From: Dictyophora rubrovolvata
Lineage: Eukaryota > Basidiomycota > Agaricomycetes > Phallales > Phallaceae
Length of the DNA: 64,000 nt
Direction: 5' to 3'
NCBI GenBank assembly: GCA_029959195.1
Contig: CP114119.1
Coordinates: forward strand, 1,860,001 to 1,924,000
In this document: one piece after another, positions 46,351 to 58,302 of the stretch
Position numbering within the stretch: position 1 is the first letter of the stretch
Layout: every line of letters begins with the position of its first letter
Made by a program: the position numbers and the translations under genes
The notes under the pieces: model-generated
Seen by the model: only the letters and a program-made list of their open reading frames with translations
What the model was told of the DNA's origin: nothing
The model's database searches: none

Positions 46351-49300
46351 CTAATACACTACTCTTTCGGGAGCGGCGCTTCTATTCAGAATGTCACAAC
46401 AGTTTAAGAAAGCCTCCCAATCGCGACCATTGCTCGTGTCAAAACAATTGACCTGTAATAGTTCAGTTGCTACAATCAATATCATTCCGGGAATCGTGCT
46501 CACCAAACATCTCATAGATCGCTCGTTGCTTTCGTTATCGGTAACCTCCTCAATAGCTACGGGTAATACGGAGGTATCATGAACGCTTGACCCAATGCTG
46601 GCATATAAATCTAACGTGTACGTGTGGTGTTTATATTGCAGAGTCAATGGAGGTGGCCGCGCGGGCATCGGACTGGGCCTTAAGCTTACAAGTAGACGAA
46701 ATTTAGATATGCATGGAGACTAACCTAAGAGCCATGTATTGACTGATATAATCTTGCATTTCGACAGGTATATCTGATAACGGAACGCGTAGTGATTCGA
46801 CCGATGAAAATCGAATATCCATGGGGCTAGACAATTAAAAGTTTATATATTTCATATTCTCCGAATGTGTTTATCAAGGAATTTGCCTTACCGCGACGGA
46901 AGCGCAATGTCAATAATACTTTCCATACTATTCCATATTTGGACCGATGAAAACAGCGGTTCATCCTTGTTCTTCGACTCAAAACCGTATTGGAGTGGAT
47001 TATCTCCGGATGCCCCTTGAATCTCATCGGCGAAAATATCTTTCAGATCATTGCTTATGTCAAGGCTGTCTGACCGAATGGATGATGGCAGAAAAGAGGT
47101 CAAAGATGGTGCTGAATGATTCTTATTTGGTCGATCTTTATTTGGTTTGATGTCGAAAGTGAGGACTGAAAACGAGGAGCCCTCAGGATCAGGTGTTATC
47201 GTACGATAAACGAGACGTGTAGATGTGGTTCGTGCCGGTACGACGGACTTCACCAAGGAAGGGGGTATCCTAGACAAATGTTAAGCTAAACTCAACTTGC
47301 AACACGTCAAAGCACCCATACTCTGGGATAAATGTGATTTTGCTTTTAGCGCCCCGTATCCATTCGAATAGCTTAGAAAGTGAGAAAGGCGACTCGAGCG
47401 GCGACGTGAGAGATGTTCGAAGGGATCTAGTGGGTGTAAAGGCAATATGTCCGAATCTGGGGGTTAAAATATGAGTCAAACACGTTTCCTATGGTGATAA
47501 ACCTAGAATGGAATTACGAGGCAGTGATTTGTTTTCGACGAGTCTCGTCGAAGAAATTAGGTTGCTCTAGTATATTTTTGACCGAAAAATAAATTCTATA
47601 TGAACATTGTCATTAAAAAAAGGTCGGATATGAAAGAAAAAAATACATACTTTTTATTGTCATTGTCGTGTAATCTAGTTGCACCCGAATCGCCAGTGAT
47701 CTGCTGTGGCGAGAGCGTAGCACCAAAAGTGTGCAATATTTTTCTGATCCGAAAGATTGAGGGTGACGGCAGAGAATAATGTACCTCTGGTGACGACATC
47801 TCTGGGGTTTTGGTGTGAAAGATGGTTTGATCGGAATTTAAGATGTCGAGTGCAGTGCCAGAATTCCAATGTAGGGGCATCCTATCCGGTCTGTATATAT
47901 CCAAAGGAAATAGGGAATATTCTTCTGCGTTTATATCTCCAATAGTTGCAAATGAAGGTGGATGATGCATTAACTATGGGAATTATGAGAGAGTTATCAC
48001 TGAAGATTCGCTGAGGCATGCCTGTTGCTGTGTTCTATACACTAAACGTTTCGCTGCATTAATGTTTAACGCGTCCAAAGCCGATATTTGGAACTTTTGA
48101 ACTATTTCAATGGATGGAAAAAATACACGAGAGGTATAAGCAAGGCCGCACCTTCCCACTTGACAGCTCCTCAACCAAGGCGTTCGTGTGCTTCGATATC
48201 CGACGTAATGAGTCTCCATAGACGAAATGTCTATTGCTTGGTCTAGAAAAGGACTCGGGTGTCATGACCTCCGTGATAATGTTCTGAAAGGAATCTGATT
48301 CAGAGTGCATGAACAGATAAATTTCAAACGGTACCTCTCTGCGTTTCTTCAATACCACTGCTAGTTGGTCCAAGCTATAACATAGACCGACTACCGAGAG
48401 ATCAAACCCAGTGGTAGCATGTTTGACTTGTGTCAAAGTAACACCGAATTGATCTGTAAGCTCCTGAAACGTTGAACCATTTGGACCAAGGAGTAAAAAA
48501 AACTCGTTGGTTTTTAAATGAAGAACTAAAAAAATGGACACGGTTGGCGAAAAGTGATTATGCAATATACCAAAAAAATAAAATAGTAACAGTAAATCCT
48601 CACTTCTTTCAGCTTTGCTTGTAAGATATGTCTTTCTATCGACAAGTTCTTTCAGGTATGGCCATTTCCATCTCCACCTCACGATCTCAGCAGCAAAATC
48701 ACGAGTCGTCTTGAGCTTTTTCATCGGACGAGCCTGTCCCTGTCCCTTGGGAACAGGTCGCTCAATGCCCTTTTTATACAGCGCAACCAACTGTTTTTTA
48801 TTGAACTTGGTGATAAGAGTATTCACCAACTTGTCAAACATTACATCATATTCGTCGAGCGCAGAGTCTTTCGGAGAACGGGGACGAAGGAAGGCTGTCG
48901 CTTCGGGATAAACGAAATCCAACCCGAATGGCGGGGGAGATGCTGGCTTGAAGGAATCAAGGTCTGACAATGTAGGCTCTGCTCCAGACTGGTCTAATCC
49001 TGCAGCAATAAATTTGGTAGATTTATCGAGTGTCGCGAGTGCTTTCCGCCGAATTTCCTCCTCCCGGACTTGTTTTTCTGTCTCCCTCTTGCTTCGGTTT
49101 CCTGACCCTATCTTTTTGGTTCTCGTCTTGCTCGGGGTGTTTATTTTCTCATCATTTAACGAAAAGGACGTCGAACCCGAAGTAGCCGAAGGCTCGGGGG
49201 AATCAGAATTGACATTGACATGTAATTTGGAAACAGCATTGGCCTGAGCTGCAGCAGCATAATGTCGCGTCGAAATATTTTTGAGGAAATTTCTCCCCAA

Positions 49301-49384
49301 CCTCGAATATGAACATTGACAAAACAGACAAATATGAGACGTCCCAGCTATTCGACTCGTTTTAACATAATGTCGGATGGACAT
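46351..49384 (-). CDS. SLS1: SLS1-like mitochondrial gene-expression protein
   Basis: Exons (minus): 49384-48604, 48525-48335, 48283-48160, 48101-48022, 47973-47651, 47456-47316, 47269-46892, 46826-46725 and 46678-46351, 815 residues. Yeast Sls1 is an inner-membrane-linked factor that couples mitochondrial transcription and translation. Evidence: a presequence-like start (MSIRHYVKTSR, then RLGRNFLKNISTRHYAAAA) and the SLS family block DEYDVMFDKLVNTLITKFNKKQLVALYKKG. KH-like segments follow (FLLLGPNGSTFQELTDQFGV, ALVEELS), and late blocks include RFGHIAF-like and PLSKLFEWIRG-like sequence. The C-terminal exons could be taken for a separate gene, but phases match through all junctions. The intron at 47974-48021 seems to be GC-AG, and the one at 47457-47650 is long (194 nt). 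Family call is good, exact exons moderate. Confidence 0.72.
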
Positions 49385-49470
49385 GCGCGATTGGAAAACT
49401 TGCCAGCGGGTGTCCTTTTTAACAGTGTTTACGTAACAGTCCGACAGGATAGCATAAAACTTACAGCTCA
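49385..49470. promoter_or_regulatory. 86-bp bidirectional promoter region between SLS1 and bL32m
   Basis: Only 86 bp separate the divergent start codons of two genes for mitochondrial translation. The leaders must be very short or overlap the opposite coding sequence. No motif is assigned. Confidence 0.55.
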
Positions 49471-49879
49471 ATGGCAACAACAGCGACGCTCTCGCTTTGG
49501 CAAATATCGAGATCGAGAAATGAACCGTTCCTACGGAGGATAATCCCATCGTTAACGTCGTTCTTGCCACTAGCTCTTCCCTTAATACCTTCCTTCCGGT
49601 CTATTCTCGAGCTCTTTCCGCCATTTCTCCTCGCCGTACCGAAGAAAAAGGTGTCGCATTCTCGGAAAGCCATGCGTTCTGCCAATAAAGGATTAAAAGA
49701 CAGAACAAGTAATTGATTTCATTTTCTTTGACGTTCAGTTTTTGTCGATGTTTTTTTGTATAGATATTGTAAATTGTCCGGGATGCGGTTCGGCCAAGCT
49801 GGCACACCATTTATGTGCTACATGTTATTCAGAGCTTTCGAGGAAATGGAAAAGTCAGCAGAAAGAAAAGACAGTTTGA
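49471..49879 (+). CDS. MRPL32: Mitochondrial ribosomal protein bL32m
   Basis: Exons: 49471-49708 and 49764-49879, 117 residues. bL32m is a zinc-ribbon protein of the mitochondrial large subunit, matured by removal of its presequence (by the m-AAA protease in yeast). The mature part begins near AVPKKKVSHSRKAMR, the standard L32 signature, and the four zinc cysteines are in CPGCGSAKLAHHLCATCY. The first 50 residues are Arg/Ser-rich then hydrophobic, with no acidic residue until the second half, as expected for import. Start codon is the first ATG in frame. It is divergent from SLS1. Confidence 0.92.
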
Positions 49880-50315
49880 TCGCCCGAAATTTCGTCTAGA
49901 TGTGGGACATAGAGGGCTATAAACGTCTATTTCCTCCAATTCCCGTACATTTCCAAGCAACCCGATAGCACCTTGGGACAAAAGAAGCAACACATTTTCC
50001 AAATAATAAAGGCAAAGAAGAGAGCAGAGATATAAAAAAAACGATGATCAAAAATTGAGTAGATCTACATACGCAAAAAATACCGTGATAATACAATAAT
50101 AATACAAAACAGAACATAGCATCCTTTTCTTACATTATTATTATTGCATTTGATTTGATTGTCCATTGTTTCTGAAATCGTTAATGTCGTTAAAATATTG
50201 CAGTTTACCAATGCCGTATCTTCCGCCGATATTCAACTATACAAAACATACACCGTCAAATCCTTCATAAATTAACGTTCCATCGTTGCGAAAAAAAGAT
50301 GAAGGGGAGTTGGGT
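49880..50315. other. Intergenic region between convergent bL32m and F-box gene
   Basis: About 440 bp, A/T-rich with ATT/AAT runs near 50,090-50,155. It likely holds two 3' untranslated regions. No gene or RNA is seen. Confidence 0.5.
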
Positions 50316-53300
50316 TTAAATAAGATACCTTGTCCAATTGGAAAGCCACCTCGGTCTGCTCATGGATCCGGGACCACTTCCACTCAATCCGAATCCAAGT
50401 CCTGATGAAGATCTACTTCTCCCGCCTTCCTGACTACCACTCCCATTTCGCTTCATCTCCTCTTCCTTAGCAGCATCCAGAGCTTGCCACGACCAAAAAG
50501 ACTTGAGAGCAACCCTCGTATCGTCGCATTCATCAATCTCACGACGAACGGGTGACGAAGAGGTCTCAGAAGAAGGTGATCCACAATTATCTCTATCTCT
50601 TCCATCCAAAAATCCTCCAATCGCACGCGCCTCGAAAGCTCTAAACCCAAGTCGAGGTTTGATAACACCCGCATCGAGAAGTTCGGTTACAAAACTCTCC
50701 GGACACGTTCTGCAGTCCATAACAGCGATTTTGGCATCCCCGATGCCCCTCTGCCGCACAGTCTCAACAAAAGCCCTCACAACCGCGCATGAAACACGAG
50801 TGTTGTCTACTTCCAACGTGATAAGTCGTGTGCATGAGCGAATGAGGTGTAAAAAGGCGTTATTAGTTATGTTATGAGCGTACGAAAGGATCAAGTGTTC
50901 TAACATATGACCGGGCTGAGGAGATGTCGACCCTGATTCGGAAATGGGGCCACCGTCACCACCACCAATGGACGGCGTTAATGTTTTTAATACCGTGTCA
51001 CCTACCCGACTAGCATCCTCTAAGTCAATTCGTCGGATAAATGGTGTCGTTTCAAAAAGTTTCACCAGTCCTTCTTCTCCCAAGGCTACTCCGATACCCG
51101 CGAGCTCGAGACATTCTAGCTTCGGAACCGAGTGACAGAGAAAAACGCATGCATCATCTGTAATATGAGTATACGAGAGGTTGAAATGCCGTAGGAACGT
51201 GACACGTTTGAAATATGTCCCTACGCGTGTCGGTGTGGAAGTAAAGCGGGCGGGCAGTGATAGTGACGCCGTCATATACCGTGAAGACACTTCGGTTTTG
51301 CAATAAACTTCACTTTCTCCATCCGGATTTTCATCATCATCATCATCCCACCATACAAATGCACCAAGACATTCATCCATAACATCCGAATAACTCAAAT
51401 CAAGAACCTCCAGGAACGGTGAAAAACGAGCCAAGGTAAACATTACATCCGGATCGATACCGCATATACCGGAGGCAAGGAGCATCTTCAATAAGGACCG
51501 AGTCCTCGCACACGTGCCCTCTACGTCGCTTCCTCGAACCAATTTTTCTAATCCCGTTCCACGAATACCAAGACACCGCCCGATGTCTAGTCTTTCTAGA
51601 ACTGGACAAAAAGCATTCAAAACCTCGCACGTCAGATCGTTCACAACATCCCTTCTCATGCCATGTAAATCCACCACTCGGAGCAAGGGCGACCGTAAAA
51701 GAACGTAATGTACGCCTTGCATGGTTAGACCCGTACACCCGCGCAGTGTCAGTTGTGTTAAATTTGTTTCACCCTGGAGGTTCTTGGTAACGGATAAAGA
51801 GGAGGAAGAGGAAGAAAGAGAGGAGTTGTATGAAAGAGAAGGTGCAGATGACAATTGTTCTCCGTCAGCGTTGGTCATTTCATGTGCTTTCAAAAGTGCG
51901 GCCGATATAGCGCGGAACGTAACGTTATCCAAATGTGACCATCCAGTCAGGTCTAATATACGGACAAAAGGCCCAGCTTGCTCCGCAAGGGTGAGGAGAA
52001 AGGCAGGCGGGAGCTTATTGGAACCCGAAGACACAGCTTCCCTCTGTCCCGCGTTGAACAGGCTGATACAAGGAAAAAACTTGATATACTCCCAGAGCTG
52101 GCCATCGAATACGAGGGAATGCCATGATTTCGAGACCTGCAAGCATGAAAACCTCGGTTTAGCATATAAAATAATATATAAATCTCACCGTCGCTAGTCT
52201 AACGAGCTCTCTCATTCCCCTTTCTCTTCCGACCCAGCGTGTCGATTCTGCAACCTTAGCTGTCCAAAGCAAGGTGGTTTTCGTCCTATGATAATCATCC
52301 CCGTAGCTGGACACCAGGTCCTTCAAAATGCGAAGCTGCAACTCTCGGGGTAATAACTGAAAAAATAGATCTCTGGGAGCAAGGTCTGGCGCCAGGCGCA
52401 AAGACTCGACTCCCTCAGACATTGCGCCGAAGGCAGTTTCATCGCCCACGAAAAATGCTTTCGTAGAGCAGAAAGCAAAAATATCCTCTGGTCCACAAGC
52501 TTCATCGGTCTGGACTCTTGGTGAAATTGTAGTTTCCGAAAGGATGCTCTGATCTAGAGAGGTGGGGCCTTCGTCCCCGTCCTCACTGTCATTCCTAGTG
52601 GCAGACCCGAAAGTAATATTTCGCCTCTTGGAATCTTTACGTTTGAAAACCTTGCGAATTTTATTCTGTAACGAGCTTGTGGACGAAGAGCGAGATGAGT
52701 GAGGAGAGGGGGAAGAACTGAAAACATTTCGAATTACAAAAGAAGAAAGAGTAAACTCGGACAAAGGACATACCTGTTTGACTTGGATGAGGATTTGTGG
52801 TCACTGAATCTGGAATCCTTGCGCGCAAAAGATCGCCTGATGCGATCAAATGAGCGAGAAGAAGAAGAGCGGAGAGACTTGAGAGATAAAGAGGAAAAAG
52901 AATGTCTAGGGACGGATTTAATATCGTATGAATTGAAATAGGAAGAGGAGGGAATGCTTGTATATGAAGGTGAGAGAGAAATGGGATTATTAGCAATATA
53001 GGAGTGAGGGTCATCGATATCTGAAAACTCGGGAGGCGAGACAGCATTGTCGTTAGTTAGGGATAGGTCGGCATCCTCCTGTTCGAACTCGAAGTCAAAT
53101 TCGAAGTGTGATGGTGACGATAAGGAATAGGATCTGTCGACCGATTTGCCTTTACCCTCATGGCTGGAAGTGATTTCGGAATGGGCGGACTGTTTAGCCA
53201 TGGATTCCAACAAAGCTTTCTGCTTTCCTTTGGCTTTGTCGAGTCGATTCCGAGAAGAAGAACTCGAGGCAAAGGCGGGAGACGGATCCCAGCTTCCTAT

Positions 53301-53594
53301 GAAGCTGCTTAGATCGGTATCGTAACTAGAGGGAGAGAAAGGGTCGTTGTCGGCTGTGATAGGAGAGAAGGCGAAAGCTGAGGGCGAGTTTGGAGGCGAG
53401 GATGAGTCTGAAAGGGAGCTATTTGGGAGCATGGATTGGTTAAATGCTGTTGTTGGCGATGTAGGATCCTTGGGACTGTCGTCGCCGGCGGCAGCGTCGA
53501 CGACAACAACGGAGTCGAGGTTAGAAAATAATGGAGGAGATAGTGGAGGAGGGAGTGGGTGATGTGACGATGACAGTATCACAAGGACTGGCAT
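50316..53594 (-). CDS. Large F-box and leucine-rich-repeat protein
   Basis: Exons (minus): 53594-52774, 52717-52189 and 52136-50316, 1,056 residues from the first ATG in frame. Residues 1-290 are Ser/Pro-rich and disordered. A basic patch (FDRIRRSFARKDSRFSDHKSSSK) ends exon 1 and a similar one (NKIRKVFKRKDSKRRN) lies in exon 2. The F-box is near residue 395 (LLPRELQLRILKDLV) and continues over the second intron to VSKSWHSLVFDGQLWEYI. LRR units follow (RILDLTGWSHLDNVTF, TQLTLRGCTGLTMQGV, EVLDLSYSDVMDE, ECLELAGIGVALGEEGL, EHLILSYAHNITNNAF). The likely role is a substrate receptor of an SCF ubiquitin ligase; the target is unknown. The frame stays open upstream of the ATG through a hydrophobic stretch. 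Confidence 0.85.
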
Positions 53595-53755
53595 GATGGA
53601 GATGACAAAGATAAGTAGGCTCCATATCCAGACAGGAGGAATTCGAAAAGGAGGGTCAGTTGACCAGTAGGAGTTAGTGAGAACTTTGCTGTCGACTGTG
53701 GTCACCCTGAGTGACTAGTGACACAGGCCAGCGAGGCTCAGGCCGTCTTATCACC

Positions 53756-55391
53756 ATGCTGTCGCGACTGGTCGGATTTGTCCGCTGTAGTTACCACCGG
53801 AGAATTGCTGTCTCGGCGCGGAGTATCTCGACGAGTGTGAGGGAGAAGCGGGCAGACGATGTCGTGGTCACGTTTGTGAAGCGGACGGCGATGGGGCGGG
53901 CGAAGAAGGGCCAGTTCAAAGACACGCCTGTGGATGAAATGCTGTCGTCGCTTCTCAGAGTGAGCAGTGAGCTCATTACTTGGTAGAGGACAACCGCTGA
54001 AAGCACAGCTAGGCAACGTTCGCGGAGACCAACATCGACCCCAGTAAGATACAGGACATTGCCGTGGGCACATGCCATCCACCCTCGCCGTTGTACATTT
54101 CTCGCTCTGCAGCACTCTCTGCAGGAGTACCAGCCCATGTGCCCATCCAAGTCATCAACAGACTCTGTTCGTCTGGTCTTATGGCCATGCGCAGCATCGC
54201 ACACGCCATTCAAGCAGGCGACATCGATCTCGGTCTCGCAATTGGCGTCGAAAGCATGTCACTACAGTACGTTATGTACCTTGAGCATCTTGCAGTACAT
54301 ATATGCACTCATATTTTATCCTAGTCCCCGTCCTACCCCAGAGCTTTCCTCGCCAGTAAGTGCATCCCCACAAGCACACGATTGCGTCCAGGTACGCCGT
54401 TGCCTTCTACAAAAGTTCTCACACCTCACCTGAAAAAAGCCAATGGGATGGACTTCAGAAATGGTCGCACAAACATACAACATTCCCCGTGAGAAGCAGG
54501 ACGAATACGCTCTCATCTCTCACACACGCGCCGCTAGAGCCGTGACCCAGAACATCTTTGCAAATGAAATCATTCCCATCCGTGTCCGTGCGTCACCCTC
54601 TTCAGACGGAGAGACCATCGTCGTGTCACAAGACGATACTGTCCGCCCAGGAGTAACATTGGACTCTCTCGCAAAACTCAAACCCGTTTTTCCGCAGTGG
54701 GGCGACGCATATACAACCGCCGGAAATGCGAGCGGAGTGGGTGATGGTGCTGCCATTGCAGTTCTCACCACTCGTCAACGAGCTGATAGAGAGGGATGGA
54801 AGATAGCTGCCAAGTGGGGCGGATGTGCTGTCGTTGGTACGCAAGTTTTATCATATAACGGACTTTGACTTCGTGTGAACCTATTTCAGGTGTTGAACCG
54901 CGACACATGGGAATCGGTCCTATATTTGCCATCCCACGGATTTTGGAGAAGACTGGATTAACAAAGGACGACATAAACGTCTGGGAGGTGCGCATTCCAA
55001 GATAATTTTGGATCGTGTTGTTCATTTTTTTTTAGATAAACGAAGCATTTGCGTCGCAGTTTGCTTACTGCGTAGAACAATTAAACATCTCAATGGACAC
55101 AGTCAATATAAAGTAACAGCATGTTCCTTTTCTGCGTAAACTATCACTAACATTTCGACCTACTATGTAGTGGAGGCTCGATTGCTCTCGCTCATCCTTT
55201 AGGAATGAGTAAGCTTGCAGTCTTTCTTTGTATTTTTTATCCATGTAACCTCTTTTTCTTCAGCTGGCGTCCGACTAGTCGCGACTGGCCTTGCCGAGCT
55301 AAAACGGCGCAATGAAGATATTCTTTGCGCCAGCATGTGCGTTGGCAGTGGAATGGGTGCTGCAGCCATCTTCGTCAATGAGAGATCGTGA
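53756..55391 (+). CDS. 3-ketoacyl-CoA / acetyl-CoA acyltransferase (thiolase)
   Basis: Exons: 53756-53959, 54013-54266, 54325-54391, 54440-54836, 54890-54987, 55036-55112, 55171-55208 and 55264-55391, 420 residues. Thiolases cleave 3-ketoacyl-CoA in the last step of beta-oxidation. Active-site residues: nucleophilic Cys in INRLCSSGLMA, His in GGSIALAHPLGMTG, and acid/base Cys in CASMCVGSGMGAAA; NEAFASQ is also present. Family blocks DCVQPMGWTSEM and ASGVGDGAAIAVL fit the POT1/ACAA1 branch. The residue before the catalytic His is Ala, where Gly is usual. The N-terminus (MLSRLVGFVRCSYHRRIAVSARSISTS) has no clear PTS2 and the C-terminus (NERS) no PTS1, so mitochondrial targeting is inferred. It is divergent from the F-box gene, starts 161 bp apart. 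Confidence 0.92.
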
Positions 55392-55526
55392 CTTTCAGTC
55401 TTGTATACTACTCGGTGGATATCCAGTCCGATATAAATACCAAATATATATATTCTATCCAGTATGCGAGCCGACTGAGCCGATTATGTAATCTGCCAAA
55501 AATACTTGCAACCACTCGCTCTCATA

Positions 55527-58182
55527 ATGCTCATCCTGGATCGCGTTTCTCAGCTTGTAGACCAAAACCCACAAGCATTCATAAATGGAGACAAAGAGCT
55601 TGCTGAAGCTGCCCTCAATGCCGCCAAATACATGTTCGATTTATGTATGTTCGTTCCTCCACCTAAAAAAAATTTTTGTTGTTCTTCAGAATCGCAATCT
55701 GACGAGTATGATTTATGTGAGCAGCTGTCGAACAAGAAAGTACAGCACAATCAGCTGTTACAGAGTTAATCCGATCCTATGAACCCGATACAAAACCTGT
55801 CACCCGTTCACAAGCTAAAGCAGTAGCGGACAAAGAACGCGCTTCGACTTCGACCCCCTCTCCTCCTCCTCCTCGAACGAACAAAGATATATGGAAGTTG
55901 ACTCCGATTGACTCGCTCCTTTTGGATGGAATGGACGACGACCAGGTATGGGCCCAGTTGGAATTACGGACCTCGAGCCTTTGTGAAACTTTGCAAAGCA
56001 TGCTAGAGAGAGATCCTATGGAGGATGATGAGGATGCACTAGACGAGGGTTCGGATATGGATGAAGAAGGAGAAGAAGACGATGAGGAGGAAGAGGAATT
56101 GGAATTTGATGGATTTGAGGACGGAGATGAAGAAGGCGAAGGCTACGAAGTTGATGAAGATGAGCAGGACGAGGATATTGGATTGGACGAGAGTTCGGAT
56201 GATGGTTTGCCTGAAGAAACTGCGAGTTTGCATGATCCTTCAGATGAAGAAACAGCCAGTGAAGAGGAAGAAGAAGAAGAAGTAGGCGAGGAAGATGACG
56301 GTATGGACCTCGATAGACCTGCCCCAGTCAAGTCTGCATTGTCAAAATCCCGGTCCGGGAAGAAAAAAGGCGGTCATCCGGTTCTTGACGATGACTTTTT
56401 CTCTCTTGCAGATTTTAAGGCTGAAATTGAAGAGGCGGAAGCTAAACGTGTGTCGAGAGGTCACTTGGGTGATGACGAAGACGATGAAGACGAGGATTTG
56501 GAAAGTGATTTGGATCTATTCGCCCCTGTGGATGATACAAATTTCGACGAAGAAGATTTGGATGCGGGTTAGTTGTACCACTCAAGAGTTGAATATGGAT
56601 CTCGGTCTTATCTCTTTTTTTTTTCAAGGAATGCCCTATTACAATGACTTTTTTGCGCCGCCTTCAAAGAAGCTTCAGTCGACCCAGCCCAAGAAAAAAA
56701 AGATCGCCATTCCCAAACCTAAGAAAAATAGTCTCGTGCGATTTAATGACGAAGTCAAGGTACGAAATATCAAAAGTACCGGAAAAGGGCTGTCTATCAA
56801 AGATTTGAAATGGGAAACTCTTGATGATGATGACGAGGAAGACGAGGAAGAAGAAGAAGATGACGATGATGAGGGCTTTCCTCAAGACTTTGAAGACGAC
56901 GATCAAGACGACAGCGAGGAAGGTGATGAAGATAGCGACGCTGAAAACCAAGAAAATGAGGAGGACGATGAAACTAACGAGGATGACGATGGGGACGAAG
57001 GTCGAGATGCTATCGAAAGATTCAAGGATGACCTATTCGCGGATGATAGCGAGGAGGAAGGTCCTTCAAAAGGTAACCATTTTCTCACTCGTCCCACAGT
57101 TCATCTTTTTTTTAACGCCAGCCGTCCCGTCTAGATCTTTCGACATATGAGTCTCGTCAAGCTGAGATTGCCACACAAATAAAACAACTGGAAGAAGAAA
57201 ATGTTGCACCAAAGTCTTGGACGCTTATGGGTGAGGCAACGGTGCGACAAAGACCTGTCAATTCGTTACTTGAGGAGGACTTGGAATTTGAAAGAGTGGT
57301 AAAACCTGTACCTGTGGTTACAGAGGAAAGTGTAAGCTCGTTAGAAGAGTTGATAAAGATGCGGATTTTGGACGTATGTCTTGCCCTTGTTCACGTTTTT
57401 GTTGTTCAAGTTGCACAGTTTAACTGACTTTCTTTTTTTTTTTTTGACGGAAATAGAACAAGTTTGACGACGTTGTGCGAAAAAGATCAGTAGAAGATAA
57501 ACCCTTCCTTCCTTCACGTCTTTTTGAACTGGACGATAAAAAATCATCAAAAGGTCTAGCGGAGATATATGCCGACGATTATACTGCTGCTGCTAGCGGT
57601 ACATCAACCGATGTGCGAGACGAAAAGTTAAAACAACAACATGCTGAGCTTACCGAGATGTGGGAGAAGATATGCTATAAACTCGATGCTCTCACCAATG
57701 CACACTTTGCTCCGAAACCAGTAAGAAGATTTATTATCTCCATTCACATTTATAGTAGTCGCTTATTTCAAAAAAAAAACATATAGCCAAAAGCCTCGAT
57801 CACTACAATTTCAAACGTTGCTACTGCAACTATGGAATCTGCCTTACCGACAGCAGTGTCCATTACAACAATGCTTGCACCTGAAGAAATATATGCGCCT
57901 GACTCTTCGACTCTTCGTTCGAGGGAGGAAATGACGCCAATAGAGAAGAAGTCATTTAGAAACAAACAACGCAAAGCACGTAAGAAGGCTCAAGACATTA
58001 TCAAGTCTGCAAAGGATAAGCTCGCGAGTAGCAACAACAAACCTTTCGGCAAATCCATCAAAAAGGAAAAAGAAAAGGCTCTTAAAAGCGTCGTTAAAAC
58101 GGGCAAAGGCGTTTCAGTTGTTGGGAAACAGAGTCAAAAGCAAAACGATAGACAGGCTGGTAGTAAAAATCTTAAACTGTGA
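55527..58182 (+). CDS. MPP10: U3 snoRNP protein MPP10
   Basis: Exons: 55527-55644, 55725-56567, 56629-57072, 57135-57373, 57457-57720 and 57787-58182, 767 residues. Mpp10 works in the SSU processome at the early pre-rRNA cleavage sites with Imp3 and Imp4. Evidence: N-terminal FINGDKELAEAALNAAKYMFDLS, very acidic central blocks (Asp/Glu runs at about 56,020-56,300 and 56,820-57,060), GMPYYNDFFAPPSKK, SWTLMGEATVRQRPVNSLLEEDLEFERVVKP, RILDNKFDDVVRK, and LTEMWEKICYKLDALTNAHFAPKP. The C-terminus has EIYAPDSSTLRSREEMTP and a Lys-rich tail. Intron 1 (55645-55724) contains an internal CTTCAG; the later GAGCAG acceptor is the one that keeps frame. The start is the first ATG of the open frame. Confidence 0.94.
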
Positions 58183-58302
58183 GGCCGGATTATGCCTGCT
58201 ATTGTCCATAATGATGATGGACTTGTATCGGTCCATATTAATAAATACAACTTGCACCATAAAAAAAAGCTATGAATTGTTATATGGCGGGAAAAATTCT
58301 GC

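Noticed and set aside
46351-47973. Separate gene downstream of SLS1 starting at the ATG at 47970
   Set aside because: An in-frame stop lies just before that ATG, but the splice phases of all exons from 49384 to 46351 fit one protein, and the late exons resemble the C-terminal part of SLS family proteins.
49385-49570. Upstream extension of the SLS1 frame to 49570
   Set aside because: It runs antisense through the first exon of bL32m; the ATG at 49384 already gives a good mitochondrial presequence.
54356-54391. GTAAGT at 54356 as a donor in the thiolase gene
   Set aside because: Using it would delete the conserved segment ending DCVQ; reading through to the next donor at 54392 gives the family motif DCVQPMGWTSEM.
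55690-55724. CTTCAG acceptor for MPP10 intron 1
   Set aside because: It creates an in-frame stop; the downstream GAGCAG acceptor restores the conserved frame.
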